Below are positions 44,676 to 54,598 of a stretch of DNA of 64,000 bases, in pieces (the first letter of the stretch is position 1; the number at the start of each line of letters is the position of its first letter). The notes under the pieces were generated by a model. It did no database searches, was not told the DNA's origin, and saw only the letters and a program-made list of their open reading frames with translations. The DNA lies in assembly GCF_001270265.1 (NCBI RefSeq), contig NZ_LGAP01000011.1:120649-184648 (forward strand), read 5' to 3'. This stretch comes from Ensifer adhaerens (lineage in GTDB: Bacteria > Pseudomonadota > Alphaproteobacteria > Rhizobiales > Rhizobiaceae). Made by a program: the position numbers and the translations under genes.

Positions 44676-45800
44676 ATGCAGGCCGTTGAAATTCTCGAAC
44701 AGCTGGTGGCTTTTCCCTCCGTCGTTGGCCAGGCGAACGGCGCCATCGTCGAATGGATTCGCGCTTATGTCGCGCGTTTCAATCAAGACGTGACTATTCT
44801 TCCGGGGCCGGAAGGCGACCGCTCGAACCTCTTCGCAACCATTGGTCCCAAGAACGTCCCCGGCTATCTCCTTTCGGGCCACATGGACGTGGTGCCGGCC
44901 AACGAACCGGAATGGTCGTCGGATCCCTTCTGGTTGCGCGCGCAGGCTGATCGTCTCTACGGTCGCGGCACCTCAGACATGAAGGGCTTTCTTGCAGCAA
45001 CACTCGCCGCCTTGCCGGAACTCGCATCAAGACAGCTTTCGCAACCTATCCATTTTGCTTTTTCGTACGACGAGGAAGCGGGCTGCCGCGGCGTGCCGCA
45101 TTTGATCAAGCGTCTTCCCGAACTCTGCGCTAAGCCCGAAGGCGCGATTATCGGCGAACCGAGCAACATGCGCGCGATCTGCGCCCATAAAGGCAAGGCG
45201 GCAGCGCGCGTTGAAATCCGCGGCCGGTCGGGCCATTCCTCGCGACCCGATCAAGGCTTGAATGCCATCCACGCCATGGCGGAGGTGCTGACGGATGCAG
45301 CCGCTGCCGCCGGACGTCTTGCACTTGGTCCTTTCGATCCGGCTTTCGCCCCCCCTTACTCCTCGCTCCAGGTCGGTACGGTCAAGGGCGGGCAGGCCGT
45401 CAACGTCATTCCCGATCTGTGCAGCGCCGAATTTGAAGCGCGCGCTATTGCCGGCGTTTGCCCCTCTGCACTGCTCGCCCCGATCAGAGAAAAGGCCGAG
45501 AGCCTGCGAAGCCGGGGGCTGCGGGTGAACTGGGATCTGATGAGCGCCTATCCAGCCTTGTCGCTTGCGAGCGATGCACCACTGGCGCAACTGCTCAGGG
45601 AGTTGACGGGGCAGGAGCCGCTTGCGGCGGTTAGCTACGGAACGGAAGCCGGTCTCTATCAGGAGGCTGGGATCGACGCGATCATCTGTGGCCCAGGCGA
45701 TATCTCACGCGCGCACCGGCCGGACGAGTTCATTCTCGTGGACGAGTTGATCGCCTGCCAGTCTATGATCGAAACACTCGGCGCGAGGCTTTCCAAGTGA
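44676..45800 (+). CDS. argE: M20-family deacylase, acetylornithine deacetylase-like
   Basis: 374 residues from the ATG at 44676 ([20 protein letters not shown]). Metal and catalytic motifs of the M20A family are all seen: [74 protein letters not shown] and [15 protein letters not shown] near the end. The usual job is removing an N-acetyl group from ornithine; in this cluster it may deacetylate an N-acetylated amino acid made downstream of the GNATs. It starts a plus-strand operon with the next two genes. Confidence 0.88.
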   Translation: MQAVEILEQLVAFPSVVGQANGAIVEWIRAYVARFNQDVTILPGPEGDRSNLFATIGPKNVPGYLLSGHMDVVPANEPEWSSDPFWLRAQADRLYGRGTSDMKGFLAATLAALPELASRQLSQPIHFAFSYDEEAGCRGVPHLIKRLPELCAKPEGAIIGEPSNMRAICAHKGKAAARVEIRGRSGHSSRPDQGLNAIHAMAEVLTDAAAAAGRLALGPFDPAFAPPYSSLQVGTVKGGQAVNVIPDLCSAEFEARAIAGVCPSALLAPIREKAESLRSRGLRVNWDLMSAYPALSLASDAPLAQLLRELTGQEPLAAVSYGTEAGLYQEAGIDAIICGPGDISRAHRPDEFILVDELIACQSMIETLGARLSK

Positions 45801-45858
45801 AGAAGGCGCACACCGTGACAGGCGCGGATGCGACAGGCGACCAAACGAGAAAACACTG

Positions 45859-46782
45859 ATGACTTTGCTATTCAATTCCGACGCCGAACGCGGCCGCATC
45901 TTCCGGGAAGCTTTCGCCCGTGAACTTCCGGACCTTGCCTTTTCCATGGACCCGGCAGCCGTCGAACCTCACGACGTGCGTTACCTGATCACCTGGACGG
46001 CGCCCGCGGACCTCGGCCGATATGGAAATCTGGAGATCGTCTTTTCAATCGGTGCCGGCGTCGATCAATTTCAGATCGACCGCCTGCCGGAGGGAGTAAA
46101 GCTGGTGCGCATGGTCGAGGATGGGATCATCCGCATGATGCAGGAATATGTGACGTTTGCAGTGCTGGCGCTGCACCGCAATCTTCCGGCCTATCTCCTC
46201 CAACAGAGAAAGCAGGAATGGCAAGGCATTCCGCAGGCGCAGGCAGCCGACCGGACGGTCGGCGTTCTCGGCCTAGGCGCACTGGGCAGCGCCGTACTCT
46301 ATCGCCTGAAGCCTTTTGGTTTTGCCTTGTCCGGCTGGAGCCGCAGCCGGCGCGAGATCGAAGGCGTGGCCACTTATAGCGGACAGGACGGGTTGCATGA
46401 TTTTCTGAGGGATGTCGATATTCTGGTCTGTCTGCTGCCATTGACGGACGAAACGCGCGGTTTCCTGAATTCGGATTTGTTCGGCATGCTGCCGATCGGT
46501 GCCAGTCTCATCCATACCGGACGCGGCCCGCAGCTCGATCATGCCGCTCTGGTCGAAGCACTTGACAGTGGCCATCTGGCGAGTGCGGTAATCGACGTAA
46601 CGGACCCGGAGCCGTTACCTCCCGGCCATGTCTTCTGGTCGCACCCGAAGATCATCCTCACCCCGCATGTGGCGAGCGTCACCCAGGCGGAAACGGCAGC
46701 AAGCGCCGTCATCGACAACATCAAACGCCACCGCACAGGCCTCGATCCGATCGGCCTGGTCAATCGGACGCGCGGCTACTGA
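45859..46782 (+). CDS. D-2-hydroxyacid dehydrogenase, glyoxylate/hydroxypyruvate reductase GhrA-like
   Basis: 307 residues. NAD(P)-binding loop [20 protein letters not shown], then [40 protein letters not shown] and the catalytic-type [15 protein letters not shown] and [12 protein letters not shown] (the His of the catalytic triad). It reduces a 2-keto acid or oxidises a hydroxy acid. 58 bases behind the ArgE-like gene and 28 bases ahead of the cupin. Confidence 0.88.
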   Translation: MTLLFNSDAERGRIFREAFARELPDLAFSMDPAAVEPHDVRYLITWTAPADLGRYGNLEIVFSIGAGVDQFQIDRLPEGVKLVRMVEDGIIRMMQEYVTFAVLALHRNLPAYLLQQRKQEWQGIPQAQAADRTVGVLGLGALGSAVLYRLKPFGFALSGWSRSRREIEGVATYSGQDGLHDFLRDVDILVCLLPLTDETRGFLNSDLFGMLPIGASLIHTGRGPQLDHAALVEALDSGHLASAVIDVTDPEPLPPGHVFWSHPKIILTPHVASVTQAETAASAVIDNIKRHRTGLDPIGLVNRTRGY

Positions 46783-46810
46783 TCTGACAGCCAACCAAGA
46801 AAGGCTCTCC

Positions 46811-47164
46811 ATGACTCTGCTGAAAACCATCGACACCAATCCTACCACCTCGCCGCGGGAATCGAAGCCCTTGCCGGAACGCCTGATCAGCGGCGACCCG
46901 TCCTTTAAAACCTGGCCGCAGGACGTAACCCGCGGCGAGATGATCCACACTGGCATCTGGGAAGCGACGCCAGGCGAGACGCGTTCGATCAAGGGGGAGG
47001 CGTTTGAGTTCTGCCACATCCTGTCCGGCATCGTCGAGATCACGCCCGACGATGGGGAGCCGGCGCTCTACAAGGCGGGGGACAGCTTCGTCATGAAAAC
47101 CGGCTTTACCGGTGTCTGGAAAACCATTGAGACAGTCCGCAAGATCTACGTCACCATCATGTGA
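46811..47164 (+). CDS. Cupin-domain protein (DUF861 type)
   Basis: 117 residues from the ATG at 46811. One small beta barrel: WPQDVTRGEMIHTGIWEATP, FEFCHILSGIVEITPDDGEP and AGDSFVMKTGFTGVWKTIET are the DUF861/cupin_3 pattern. The metal-ligand histidines of classical cupins are not obvious. Such small cupins are regularly found with polyamine and amino-acid catabolic genes, as a binding or accessory protein; the exact role is unknown. Third gene of the operon. Confidence 0.85.
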   Translation: MTLLKTIDTNPTTSPRESKPLPERLISGDPSFKTWPQDVTRGEMIHTGIWEATPGETRSIKGEAFEFCHILSGIVEITPDDGEPALYKAGDSFVMKTGFTGVWKTIETVRKIYVTIM

Positions 47165-47205
47165 CACGATCCTGGGGCTGCCCCCCTCGCTCACTTTGTA
47201 ACCTC

Positions 47206-47239
47206 CGGCGGCTGCGCATGCTCATGCGTCTTGCCGCCG
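47206..47239 (+). terminator. Long hairpin behind the cupin gene
   Basis: CGGCGGC (47206-47212) pairs with GCCGCCG (47233-47239) and an inner GCGCATG/CATGCGT stem (one G-T). It lies 42 bases after the cupin stop. No T-run follows, so it may be an RNA stabiliser or factor-assisted terminator. The sequence CTTTGTAAC flanks the hairpin on both sides as a direct repeat. Confidence 0.55.
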
Positions 47240-47404
47240 CTTCTTTGTAACTCTCCAACAAGGCAACTGTCGCGCTGCTGCCCCCGAAGATTCAGCTGGT
47301 AGGGCTTGGTAAAACGGAGTTTTCGTCCGTCTGCAGGGGCCAGTCGACGCATGATGCCGGGGATCCGAAGCTAATCTTGTGCAAACCCACCGCAAGGATA
47401 TGCC

Positions 47405-48868
47405 ATGACCCTCAGCTTCGACCCAGATACGCTTTCACTGCCGAAGGGGCACTTCATTGGTGGCCGACTGATCGAGGCCCCGGGCCAGTTGCCGATCGAA
47501 CGTCCGTCTGACGCAAAGGCTTATTGGGACTGCCCGGTCGCCGATGCGGATATCGTCGACCAGGCCGTCGATACGGCGAAAAAAACATTGAAAGCGAGCG
47601 GCTGGGCAGCGGTGCGGCCACGCGAGCGCACCAAGGCGATGCAGCGCTGGGCCGATCTGATCGAACAGGAGGCTATCACTCTTGCCAGATTGGAGGCCGT
47701 TGGTTCCACACGCCCTGTCGGCCACCTGATCGCCGGCGACATTGCAGCGACCGCGGAACAAATTCGGTTTTTCGCGGAGTTTGCAGACAAGGAAGGCAGC
47801 GACCTCGTGCCGACCGATGACGGCAGCCTCGGCATGATCATGACCGAGGCCTATGGCGTGGTCGGCGCGATTACGCCCTGGAATTTTCCGCTCTCCATGG
47901 CCGGGTGGAAGCTCGGCCCCGCACTCGCCGCTGGCAATGCGATCGTGCTGAAACCCTCCGAGATGACGTCTTTCTCGACGCTCTATCTTGCCGAGCTTGC
48001 GGTGCGCGCCGGTTTGCCGGCGGGGCTCATCAACATCGTTCTGGGTGACGGGACGACCACCGGCAACGCGATCACAGGTCATCCGGATATTGCCAAGGTG
48101 AGCTTCACTGGCTCGACCAGCGCGGGCTCGGCCATCATGGCCAATATCGCCCGGACTGGCGTCAAGCCGATGACGCTTGAGCTCGGCGGCAAGAGCCCTC
48201 AACTCGTTTTTGCCGACGCCGACCTTGATCTGGCCGCCGGAGCCATTGCCACTAGCCTTCTTTCCAACGCCGGACAGGCCTGCGTGGCCGGATCGCGCCT
48301 CATCGTTGAGGCGAAGGCGGCGGATGCCTTGGCGGAGGCCATCATTGTCAGGCTGGCGACCGTCCGCCCCGGCCCCACCTGGGACGAAACCACTGACTAT
48401 CCGCCAATCATCTCCGAGCGGCAGATCGGCCGCATGGACAGCATCATCCGCGCCACCATCGAAGGCGGCGCCGAATGCCTGGCGGGTGGCAAGCGCCTCG
48501 ACCGTGAAGGCTACTTCTACGCGCCGACGCTGATCTCCGGCGTGACGGCAACGTCGCCCGCCGTGCTTGAAGAAATCTTCGGCCCGGTGCTGACCATCCA
48601 GACGTTCGAGGATGAGGAAGAGGCGTTGTCCCTTGCCGACCACCCGACCTACGGGCTGGCAGCCGGCCTCTTCACCCGCGATCTTTCCCGAGCCATCCGC
48701 CTAACACGGCGTCTGCAGGCCGGTACGGTCTGGGTCAATCGCTACGGCCGTTCGCGCGATCATATCCTGCCGACTGGGGGCTACAAGCAATCCGGCATCG
48801 GCAAGGACCTCGGACGCGAAGCCTATCTCGCCAACCGCAAGAGCAAGAGCGTGCTTATCAGCCTCTGA
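47405..48868 (+). CDS. NAD(P)-dependent aldehyde dehydrogenase
   Basis: 487 residues. Family motifs: AITPWNFPLSMAGWKLGPAL, VLKPSEMTSFSTLYLAELAV, the cofactor motif VSFTGSTSAGSAI, catalytic Glu in LELGGKSPQL and nucleophilic Cys in NAGQACVAGSR. It oxidises an aldehyde to the acid, plausibly the aminoaldehyde or acylaminoaldehyde made by the oxidase or aminotransferase of this cluster (a PuuC-like role). It begins a three-gene plus-strand operon: the next genes follow at 9 and 10 bases. Confidence 0.92.
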   Translation: MTLSFDPDTLSLPKGHFIGGRLIEAPGQLPIERPSDAKAYWDCPVADADIVDQAVDTAKKTLKASGWAAVRPRERTKAMQRWADLIEQEAITLARLEAVGSTRPVGHLIAGDIAATAEQIRFFAEFADKEGSDLVPTDDGSLGMIMTEAYGVVGAITPWNFPLSMAGWKLGPALAAGNAIVLKPSEMTSFSTLYLAELAVRAGLPAGLINIVLGDGTTTGNAITGHPDIAKVSFTGSTSAGSAIMANIARTGVKPMTLELGGKSPQLVFADADLDLAAGAIATSLLSNAGQACVAGSRLIVEAKAADALAEAIIVRLATVRPGPTWDETTDYPPIISERQIGRMDSIIRATIEGGAECLAGGKRLDREGYFYAPTLISGVTATSPAVLEEIFGPVLTIQTFEDEEEALSLADHPTYGLAAGLFTRDLSRAIRLTRRLQAGTVWVNRYGRSRDHILPTGGYKQSGIGKDLGREAYLANRKSKSVLISL

Positions 48869-48877
48869 GGACCGACC

Positions 48878-49924
48878 ATGAAGATCTACAAAATCGCCCT
48901 TCTGCCAGGAGACGGTATCGGCCGCGATGTCACCGATGCGGCCTGGGCTGTCCTGGAAAAAGCTGCCCGGACAACCGGTTTCGCCTTGGCAGGCACCAGC
49001 TACCCCTGGTCCTGCGACTACTTTCTCCAGCATGGCAGCATGATGCCGGCCGACGGTATCGAGATACTGAAATCCTTTGATGCCATCCTCCTCGGTGCGG
49101 TCGGATGGCCGGCGAAAGTTCCGGACTCGGTCTCGCTGCACGGGCTTCTCCTGCCCATCCGCAAGGCCTTCGTCCAATATGCCAATATCCGCCCGCACAG
49201 GCTGCTGCCGGGCGTTCAGGGCCCGCTGAAGGCCAACGGTTTCGACATTCTGTGTATCCGCGAAAACACCGAGGGAGAATATTCAGGCGCCGGCGGCCGC
49301 GTCCATCAGGGCGCCGACAATGAAGTGGCGGTCGAGACCTCGATCTTCACCCGCAAGGGCGTGGAGCGCATCCTGCGCTTTGGCTTCGAACAGGCCCGCA
49401 CCCGGCGCGGCAAGCTCGCTTCCGTCACAAAATCCAATGCGCAGAAATACTCCATGGTCTTCTGGGATGAAATCACCCAGGCGCTTGCGCGGGAGTATCC
49501 AGATGTGGAGGTGACGAGCTACCATATCGACGCGATGGCGGCGCGCATGGTCATGGTCCCGGAAAGCCTGGACGTAGTGGTCGCCTCCAATCTGTTCGGC
49601 GATATCCTCACTGACCTTGGCGCCGCCATTCAGGGCGGGCTGGGTTTCGCCGCCTCCGCCAATATCAATCCTGACCGCACCGCGCCGTCAATGTTCGAAC
49701 CCGTCCATGGCTCGGCGCCAGACATCGCCCATTTCGGCATTGCCAATCCGATCGCCGCCATATGGTCGGGTGCGATGATGCTGGATCACCTTGGCGAGAA
49801 AACCGCCGCCGAAAACGTGATGGCTGCAATCGAAGCGACGACGGCGCGCGGCATCGGCGCCATCCCCAGCAAGGACAAAACAGACGCAATCACAACAGCA
49901 GTGCTTTCAGCACTTGGCCAATAG
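48878..49924 (+). CDS. Isocitrate/isopropylmalate-dehydrogenase family, tartrate/D-malate dehydrogenase-like
   Basis: 348 residues. Metal-dependent NAD(P)-linked beta-decarboxylating hydroxyacid dehydrogenase: IALLPGDGIGRDVTDAAW at the start, RENTEGEYSGAGGRV in the substrate region, HIDAMAARMVM, and EPVHGSAPDIAHFGIANPI. The length and the short loop after ILLGAVGWPAKVPDSVS suit the TtuC/DmlA subgroup rather than LeuB. It converts a 2-hydroxy dicarboxylic acid to a 2-keto acid and CO2. It is in operon with two aldehyde dehydrogenases. Confidence 0.88.
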   Translation: MKIYKIALLPGDGIGRDVTDAAWAVLEKAARTTGFALAGTSYPWSCDYFLQHGSMMPADGIEILKSFDAILLGAVGWPAKVPDSVSLHGLLLPIRKAFVQYANIRPHRLLPGVQGPLKANGFDILCIRENTEGEYSGAGGRVHQGADNEVAVETSIFTRKGVERILRFGFEQARTRRGKLASVTKSNAQKYSMVFWDEITQALAREYPDVEVTSYHIDAMAARMVMVPESLDVVVASNLFGDILTDLGAAIQGGLGFAASANINPDRTAPSMFEPVHGSAPDIAHFGIANPIAAIWSGAMMLDHLGEKTAAENVMAAIEATTARGIGAIPSKDKTDAITTAVLSALGQ

Positions 49925-49934
49925 GGAAGAGAGC

Positions 49935-51395
49935 ATGATAAACGAGTTGAAGGACACCAGCCTGTTTCGCGAGCATGGGCTTATCAACGGCCAATGGTGC
50001 GGCGCAGCGTCGGGACGCAAAATAGAGGTCTTGGACCCCGCATCGCAGGACGCGATCGGCGTGGTGCCTGACATGGACGGCGGTGATACCCGCGCGGCGA
50101 TCGTGGCGGCGGAGAATGCCTTCGGATCGTGGCGCAAGAAGACGCATGCCGAGCGCGCCGCCTTGCTGGAGGCCTGGCATGACCTGATGATCGAAAACAT
50201 CGAGGATCTCGCGCTGATCCTGACGAAGGAACAGGGCAAGCCGCTGCCCGAGGCGCGCGGCGAGATTCGCTACGGGGCCTCGTTCGTGAAATGGTTTTCC
50301 GAAGAAGCCCACCGCATCGGCGGCACGACCATTCCGTCACCGACAGCGGACCGGCGGATCGTCGTCCTGAAGGAGCCGGTCGGTGTATCCGCGATCATCA
50401 CGCCCTGGAATTTCCCCAACGCGATGATCACCCGCAAGGTCGGCCCGGCGCTTGCCGCCGGCTGCACCGTCGTCATCAAGCCATCGGACCTGACGCCTTA
50501 TTCGGCACTTGCGCTCGGCGTTCTGGCAGAACGCGCCGGCATTCCGAAGGGCGTCATCAACATCGTCACCGGCATGCCGACCGAGATCGGAAACGAGCTG
50601 ATGGCGAATGAGACTGTTCGCAAGATTTCCTTCACCGGTTCCACCCGCATCGGTGCCCTTCTGATGCGCGGCGCATCCGACAGCATCAAGCGGCTCAGCC
50701 TGGAACTCGGCGGCAACGCGCCTTTCATCGTCTTCGACGACGCCGATCTCGACCTTGCCGTCGAGGGGGCGATCGCTTCGAAATTCCGCAATGGCGGCCA
50801 GACCTGCGTCTGCGCCAACCGCCTTCTTGTCCAATCCGGTGTGTATGACACCTTCGCCGAGAAGCTGGCCGCCCGCGTCTCGGCCATGAAGGTCGGACCC
50901 GGCACGGAAGCCGGCGTCGATATCGGCCCGATGATCAACAAGGCCGCAATCGAAAAGATCAACCGCCATGTGGACGATGCTGTCGCCAAGGGTGCTCGAA
51001 TCCTCACGACTCCCGGCCCCATGCCCGCAGGCGAGCAATTTACGGCCCCGATCGTCCTTGGTGGCGCGACGACCGAAATGCAGCTTGCCAGCGAGGAAAC
51101 CTTCGGGCCCGTTGCCCCCCTCTTCCGTTTCGAGAAGGAGGAGGAGGCAATCAGAATCGCCAATGCAACCCCCTTCGGCTTAGCGGCCTATTTCTATACC
51201 GAGAGCCTGAAGCGCTCGTGGCGTGTCGGGGAAGCGCTGGAGTTCGGCATGGTTGGCCTTAATACCGGAGCAATTTCGACAGAAGTTGCCCCCTTCGGCG
51301 GCGTGAAACAGTCCGGCCTTGGCCGTGAAGGCGCCCAGTGCGGCATCGAGGAATATCTGGAAATGAAGAGCTTCCACATCGGCGGGCTCACGTGA
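49935..51395 (+). CDS. Aldehyde dehydrogenase, succinate-semialdehyde (GabD) type
   Basis: 486 residues from the ATG at 49935 ([20 protein letters not shown]), preceded by GGGAAGAG. Motifs: [20 protein letters not shown] (GabD hallmark), [55 protein letters not shown] and catalytic Cys in [11 protein letters not shown]. GabD oxidises succinate semialdehyde to succinate. It would be the last step of 4-aminobutyrate-type catabolism, or may oxidise glutarate semialdehyde. Last gene before a strong terminator. Confidence 0.92.
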   Translation: MINELKDTSLFREHGLINGQWCGAASGRKIEVLDPASQDAIGVVPDMDGGDTRAAIVAAENAFGSWRKKTHAERAALLEAWHDLMIENIEDLALILTKEQGKPLPEARGEIRYGASFVKWFSEEAHRIGGTTIPSPTADRRIVVLKEPVGVSAIITPWNFPNAMITRKVGPALAAGCTVVIKPSDLTPYSALALGVLAERAGIPKGVINIVTGMPTEIGNELMANETVRKISFTGSTRIGALLMRGASDSIKRLSLELGGNAPFIVFDDADLDLAVEGAIASKFRNGGQTCVCANRLLVQSGVYDTFAEKLAARVSAMKVGPGTEAGVDIGPMINKAAIEKINRHVDDAVAKGARILTTPGPMPAGEQFTAPIVLGGATTEMQLASEETFGPVAPLFRFEKEEEAIRIANATPFGLAAYFYTESLKRSWRVGEALEFGMVGLNTGAISTEVAPFGGVKQSGLGREGAQCGIEEYLEMKSFHIGGLT

Positions 51396-51419
51396 TCGGC
51401 TGACGAGAACAACGAATAA

Positions 51420-51451
51420 GGGCGCCGGGAAATCATCCCGGCGCCCTTTTT
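51420..51451 (+). terminator. Strong rho-independent terminator
   Basis: GGGCGCCGGGA (51420-51430) and TCCCGGCGCCC (51436-51446) form an 11-bp perfect stem with loop AATCA, followed by TTTTT. It ends the ALDH-dehydrogenase-GabD operon on the plus strand and, lying 18 bases from the opposing FAD oxidase stop, separates the two convergent units. Confidence 0.9.
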
Positions 51452-51468
51452 GTTTCTCGCTGATGCCT

Positions 51469-52749
51469 TTACTGAAACCGGTCGAGGGTCTTGTAGTACA
51501 GCCCGACAAGCGGCAGGAACCACGGCTTGCCGAAATGGCCGGGAACGGCCGGCCAGTCGAGTCCCTTTACCGGATTGCGATCCGTCTTGCCCAAAATGGC
51601 GTCGGCGATGATCATGCCAAGGTGAGTGGACAATTGCGCGCCATGGCCGGAATAGCCCATGGCGTACCAGACGCCATCGACATAGCCAGCGCGCGGATAG
51701 CGGTCCTTGGTCATGTCGACCAGCCCACCCCAGCAATAGTCGATTTCGACGCCCGCCAGCTGTGGGAAGATTTGAAGAAGGCTCGCCCGAAGGACGTCTC
51801 CGCTCTTTGCGTCCGACCGCTGATCGGAGGTCGCTGAAAAGCGGGCGCGGCCGCCAAAGATCAGCCGGTTGTCGGGCGCCAGCCGGAAATAGTTGCCGAT
51901 GTTCATCGAGGTGACGCAGGTCCGGTTGCCGGGCATCGTCGCCGCGATTTCGGCTTCGGTCAGCGGTCGGGTCGCGATAATAAAACTGCCGACCGAAACG
52001 ATGCGGCGACGGAAATAACCGAACACCGATGGCGTATAGGCGCCAGTCGCCACGAGCACGTGATCGGCGGTGACGGTCCCGCGCGCGGTAGCCAGGCTGT
52101 GACGTCCATTTCCCTTGCGATGGGCCGTTACCGCCGCCTTTTCAAAAATGGTAGCGCCGTGGCGGGCGGCGGCGGTGGCGAGCCCTACGACGTAGCGCCC
52201 CATATGCATCATCGCGCTCTTCTTCGATAACATTGCGCCATGGAATGGCGAGCCGACCTCATCCTTCAGGTCGGTCGCCGTCAGAAGCGCAGTGTCCGGA
52301 TCAACCTCGTTGTGAACTGCCTCGAAATTTCGGGCAATGGCATCGAAATGCTGCGGCTTGGAGGCGAGCTTGAGCTTTCCGGCCCGGCGGAAATTGCAGT
52401 CGATCTCCTCCTCGGCAATGATCGCCTCGATTGTGTCGATCGAGTCATCGAATGCCTGGTAAAGCGCGACGGCGCGCTCTTTGCCAAATGCAGCCTTGGC
52501 GGCAATGAAGCTGTGGGCGAGGCCATTGTTGAGATGCCCGCCATTGCGACCGGAAGCGCCCCACCCGATCCGTTCCGCCTCCAGCACGACGACGCGGACG
52601 CCATCCTTCGCAAGATGGCGTGCGGCAGCAAGGCCGGTGAAGCCGCCGCCGATGATGGCGACGTCGTAATGTCCATCGACGGGGCCTTGCGCGGCGGCAC
52701 CGAAGTCGGGGGCCGTGTCGTGCCAGTAGGATTTGAGCTTCATTGCCAT
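51469..52749 (-). CDS. FAD-dependent amine/amino-acid oxidase, PuuB-like
   Basis: 426 residues from the ATG at 52749 (MAMKLKSYWHDTAPDFGAAA). The FAD loop DVAIIGGGFTGLAAARHLAK is followed by GRNGGHLNNGLAHSF; the C-terminal YDLTKD-like CWGGLVDMTKDRYPRAGYVD and MGYSGHGAQLSTHLGM close the FAD site. Family members are gamma-glutamylputrescine oxidases (PuuB/OrdL): a terminal amine becomes an aldehyde, with H2O2 and ammonia released. It follows the HAD gene by 7 bases, so they form one minus-strand operon. Confidence 0.9.
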   Translation of the reverse strand: MAMKLKSYWHDTAPDFGAAAQGPVDGHYDVAIIGGGFTGLAAARHLAKDGVRVVVLEAERIGWGASGRNGGHLNNGLAHSFIAAKAAFGKERAVALYQAFDDSIDTIEAIIAEEEIDCNFRRAGKLKLASKPQHFDAIARNFEAVHNEVDPDTALLTATDLKDEVGSPFHGAMLSKKSAMMHMGRYVVGLATAAARHGATIFEKAAVTAHRKGNGRHSLATARGTVTADHVLVATGAYTPSVFGYFRRRIVSVGSFIIATRPLTEAEIAATMPGNRTCVTSMNIGNYFRLAPDNRLIFGGRARFSATSDQRSDAKSGDVLRASLLQIFPQLAGVEIDYCWGGLVDMTKDRYPRAGYVDGVWYAMGYSGHGAQLSTHLGMIIADAILGKTDRNPVKGLDWPAVPGHFGKPWFLPLVGLYYKTLDRFQ

Positions 52750-52756
52750 GCCCCCG

Positions 52757-53425
52757 TCAGAGCCCGACGACGCCCGGCAGGCCCGAAATATCCGCAATTT
52801 CGACATAGCCGTAATAGGGGTTCGCCGGCTCGTGACCGCGATTGACCCAGACCTTGTTCTTGATGCCGAGGTCGTGCGCCGACATCAAGTCATAGCGGAA
52901 GGAGGACGAGCAGTGCAGAACGTCCTCAGGCCGGCAGCCCAGCATATCAAGCATATATTCGAAGCCTTTGAAGCGCGGCTTGTAGGACTGCGCCTGCTCC
53001 GCAGTATAGACCGCATGGAAGGGCGCGCCGAGTTTTTCGACATTCGACATGATCTGTGAATTCATCGCGTTGGAAAGGATGACCAGCGGGATTTCCTTGG
53101 CAACCTTGGCAAGGCCGGCCGGCACATCCGGATGTGGCCCCCAGGTCGGCACACGTTCATAGACCATCCGCGCGGCTTCCTCATGGAATTTTATGCCGTT
53201 GCGCTTGCAGGCCCGTTCGAGCGAATTGTGAACCACCTCGTTGTAAGGCTTCCAGTCGCCCATGATTTCGTCGAGACGGTAGGCGGCAAAGTTCTTGATG
53301 AACTCAGCCATTTGTGGCTCGTCGAACTGTTCGCCGTAAAGGTCGCGCGCGGCTTCCGCCATCTGGAAGTTGGTCAGTGTCCCGTAGCAGTCGAAGGTGA
53401 TGTATTTCGGGCGGAATTGAGCCAT
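52757..53425 (-). CDS. Haloacid-dehalogenase type II family hydrolase
   Basis: 222 residues. HAD motif I is ITFDCYGTLTNFQ with nucleophile D12, motif II LVILSNAMNSQI, motif III SYKPRFKGFEYML, and a C-terminal motif IV-like SSSFRYDLMSAHDLG. The usual reaction is hydrolysis of an L-2-haloacid; members next to oxidase genes may act on other 2-substituted acids. First gene of the minus-strand operon with the PuuB-like oxidase. Ribosome site AAGGATT. Confidence 0.88.
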   Translation of the reverse strand: MAQFRPKYITFDCYGTLTNFQMAEAARDLYGEQFDEPQMAEFIKNFAAYRLDEIMGDWKPYNEVVHNSLERACKRNGIKFHEEAARMVYERVPTWGPHPDVPAGLAKVAKEIPLVILSNAMNSQIMSNVEKLGAPFHAVYTAEQAQSYKPRFKGFEYMLDMLGCRPEDVLHCSSSFRYDLMSAHDLGIKNKVWVNRGHEPANPYYGYVEIADISGLPGVVGL

Positions 53426-53745
53426 GGCTGTAGAATCCTTGAATAACCGAAGCGATGTTGCCTATCTCAATCATAGGCGGCGGCCCGCCCCTTCGCTCGA
53501 CTGAAATCAGCGGCGGCATAGCAGATTGTTCCGTATCACGCGCACACTTTGGCACAGTGTTCCGCCGCAGCAGTCATCGGCTCGGCTGGGCTTGCTCGAC
53601 GTGGTCCCCGACGCGCCCGCTGGTCAGCATAAGATGCGGTGAGCCATCAAAGCTACGGTGAAAGATACCGCCAGCACCCCGTCCTCGGGACGATCTTCTG
53701 ACACCGCGGGTCTAAGAATAAGAGAGCTTTTCAAGGATCCAACAG
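53426..53745. promoter_or_regulatory. Divergent promoter region between HAD and GNAT paralogue 2, with dyad
   Basis: No gene in these 320 bases. GCCTAT (53460-53465) and ATAGGC (53473-53478) form a perfect inverted repeat around CTCAATC, 35 bases before the HAD ATG, a good position for an operator. The rest shows nothing clear. Confidence 0.4.
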
Positions 53746-54585
53746 ATGCACACAAGTCAAATCGATCTTGTGGCCTTCGGGCCCGAACATCTCGAAGGTG
53801 CTGTCGCTTTGTCGCGTCAGGCCGGTTGGCCGCATCGTCCGGAAGACTGGCAGACGGCGCTCGCCTTGAGCCGCGGGATCGTGGCCGTTTCAGATAATCA
53901 CCATGTGGTCGGGACGGCACTGGTCACTCCCTATGGTACAGACTGCGCAACGATCAACATGGTAATTGTCGATGAAGCTGCTCGCGGCCGCGGTCTCGGG
54001 CGCAGGCTGATGCAGGCCGCACTCGACATCGGTGGCGAGCGACAGTTGCGTCTGGTTGCAACCACCGACGGGCTTCCGCTCTACGAAAAACTTGGCTTCC
54101 AGCCGGTCGGCACGATCCTGCAATATCAGGGGAAGATCCCCGCTATAGCAGCACCCGATGGGATTGAGCACGCCTGCGAAGCCGATTTTGACGCTGTCGT
54201 AGCGCTCGATCGCGCCGCCTTCGAGGCTGATCGAAGAGCCCTCCTGACGCATATCGCAAAGGCCGGACAGTTTGCCGTGCTACGGCGAGCAGACAGGATT
54301 CAGGGTTTTGCAGCTCTGCGTGCTTTCGGACGGGGCGACGTGATCGGTCCGGTCGTGGCCGAGAATTTGCAGGATGCCTGTTCGCTCATATCCTTCTTCA
54401 TCGGGAGCCGACCGGATGCATTTCTGCGCATCGATACCACAGCCGACACGGAACTCGCTCCATGGCTGGAAAGCTTGGGACTTGGCCATGTCGGCGGCGG
54501 CATAGCCATGCGCACCGGCGGAACCGAAGCGCCGGCTCGCGCGCCATACAAGACCTACGCTCTCGCCAACCAAGCCTTTGGCTGA
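53746..54585 (+). CDS. Two-domain GNAT acetyltransferase (paralogue 2)
   Basis: 279 residues. N-terminal GNAT domain: RQAGWPHRPEDWQTALALSR, INMVIVDEAARGRGLGRRLM as the acetyl-CoA loop (better kept than in paralogue 1), LPLYEKLGFQPVGT. C-terminal part: VALDRAAFEADRRALLTHIA, LRAFGRGDVIGPVVAENLQD and the end YKTYALANQAFG. It is a full-length paralogue of the protein at 43514-44368, with perhaps a third of residues shared by eye. It precedes the aminotransferase gene by 13 bases, so the two are co-transcribed and likely act on the same compound. Confidence 0.83.
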   Translation: MHTSQIDLVAFGPEHLEGAVALSRQAGWPHRPEDWQTALALSRGIVAVSDNHHVVGTALVTPYGTDCATINMVIVDEAARGRGLGRRLMQAALDIGGERQLRLVATTDGLPLYEKLGFQPVGTILQYQGKIPAIAAPDGIEHACEADFDAVVALDRAAFEADRRALLTHIAKAGQFAVLRRADRIQGFAALRAFGRGDVIGPVVAENLQDACSLISFFIGSRPDAFLRIDTTADTELAPWLESLGLGHVGGGIAMRTGGTEAPARAPYKTYALANQAFG

Positions 54586-54598
54586 CCTGGAGACCTGC

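Noticed and set aside
47435..48643. A 402-codon minus-strand frame opposite the aldehyde dehydrogenase gene
   Set aside because: Antisense shadow of a highly conserved enzyme gene; no start signal.
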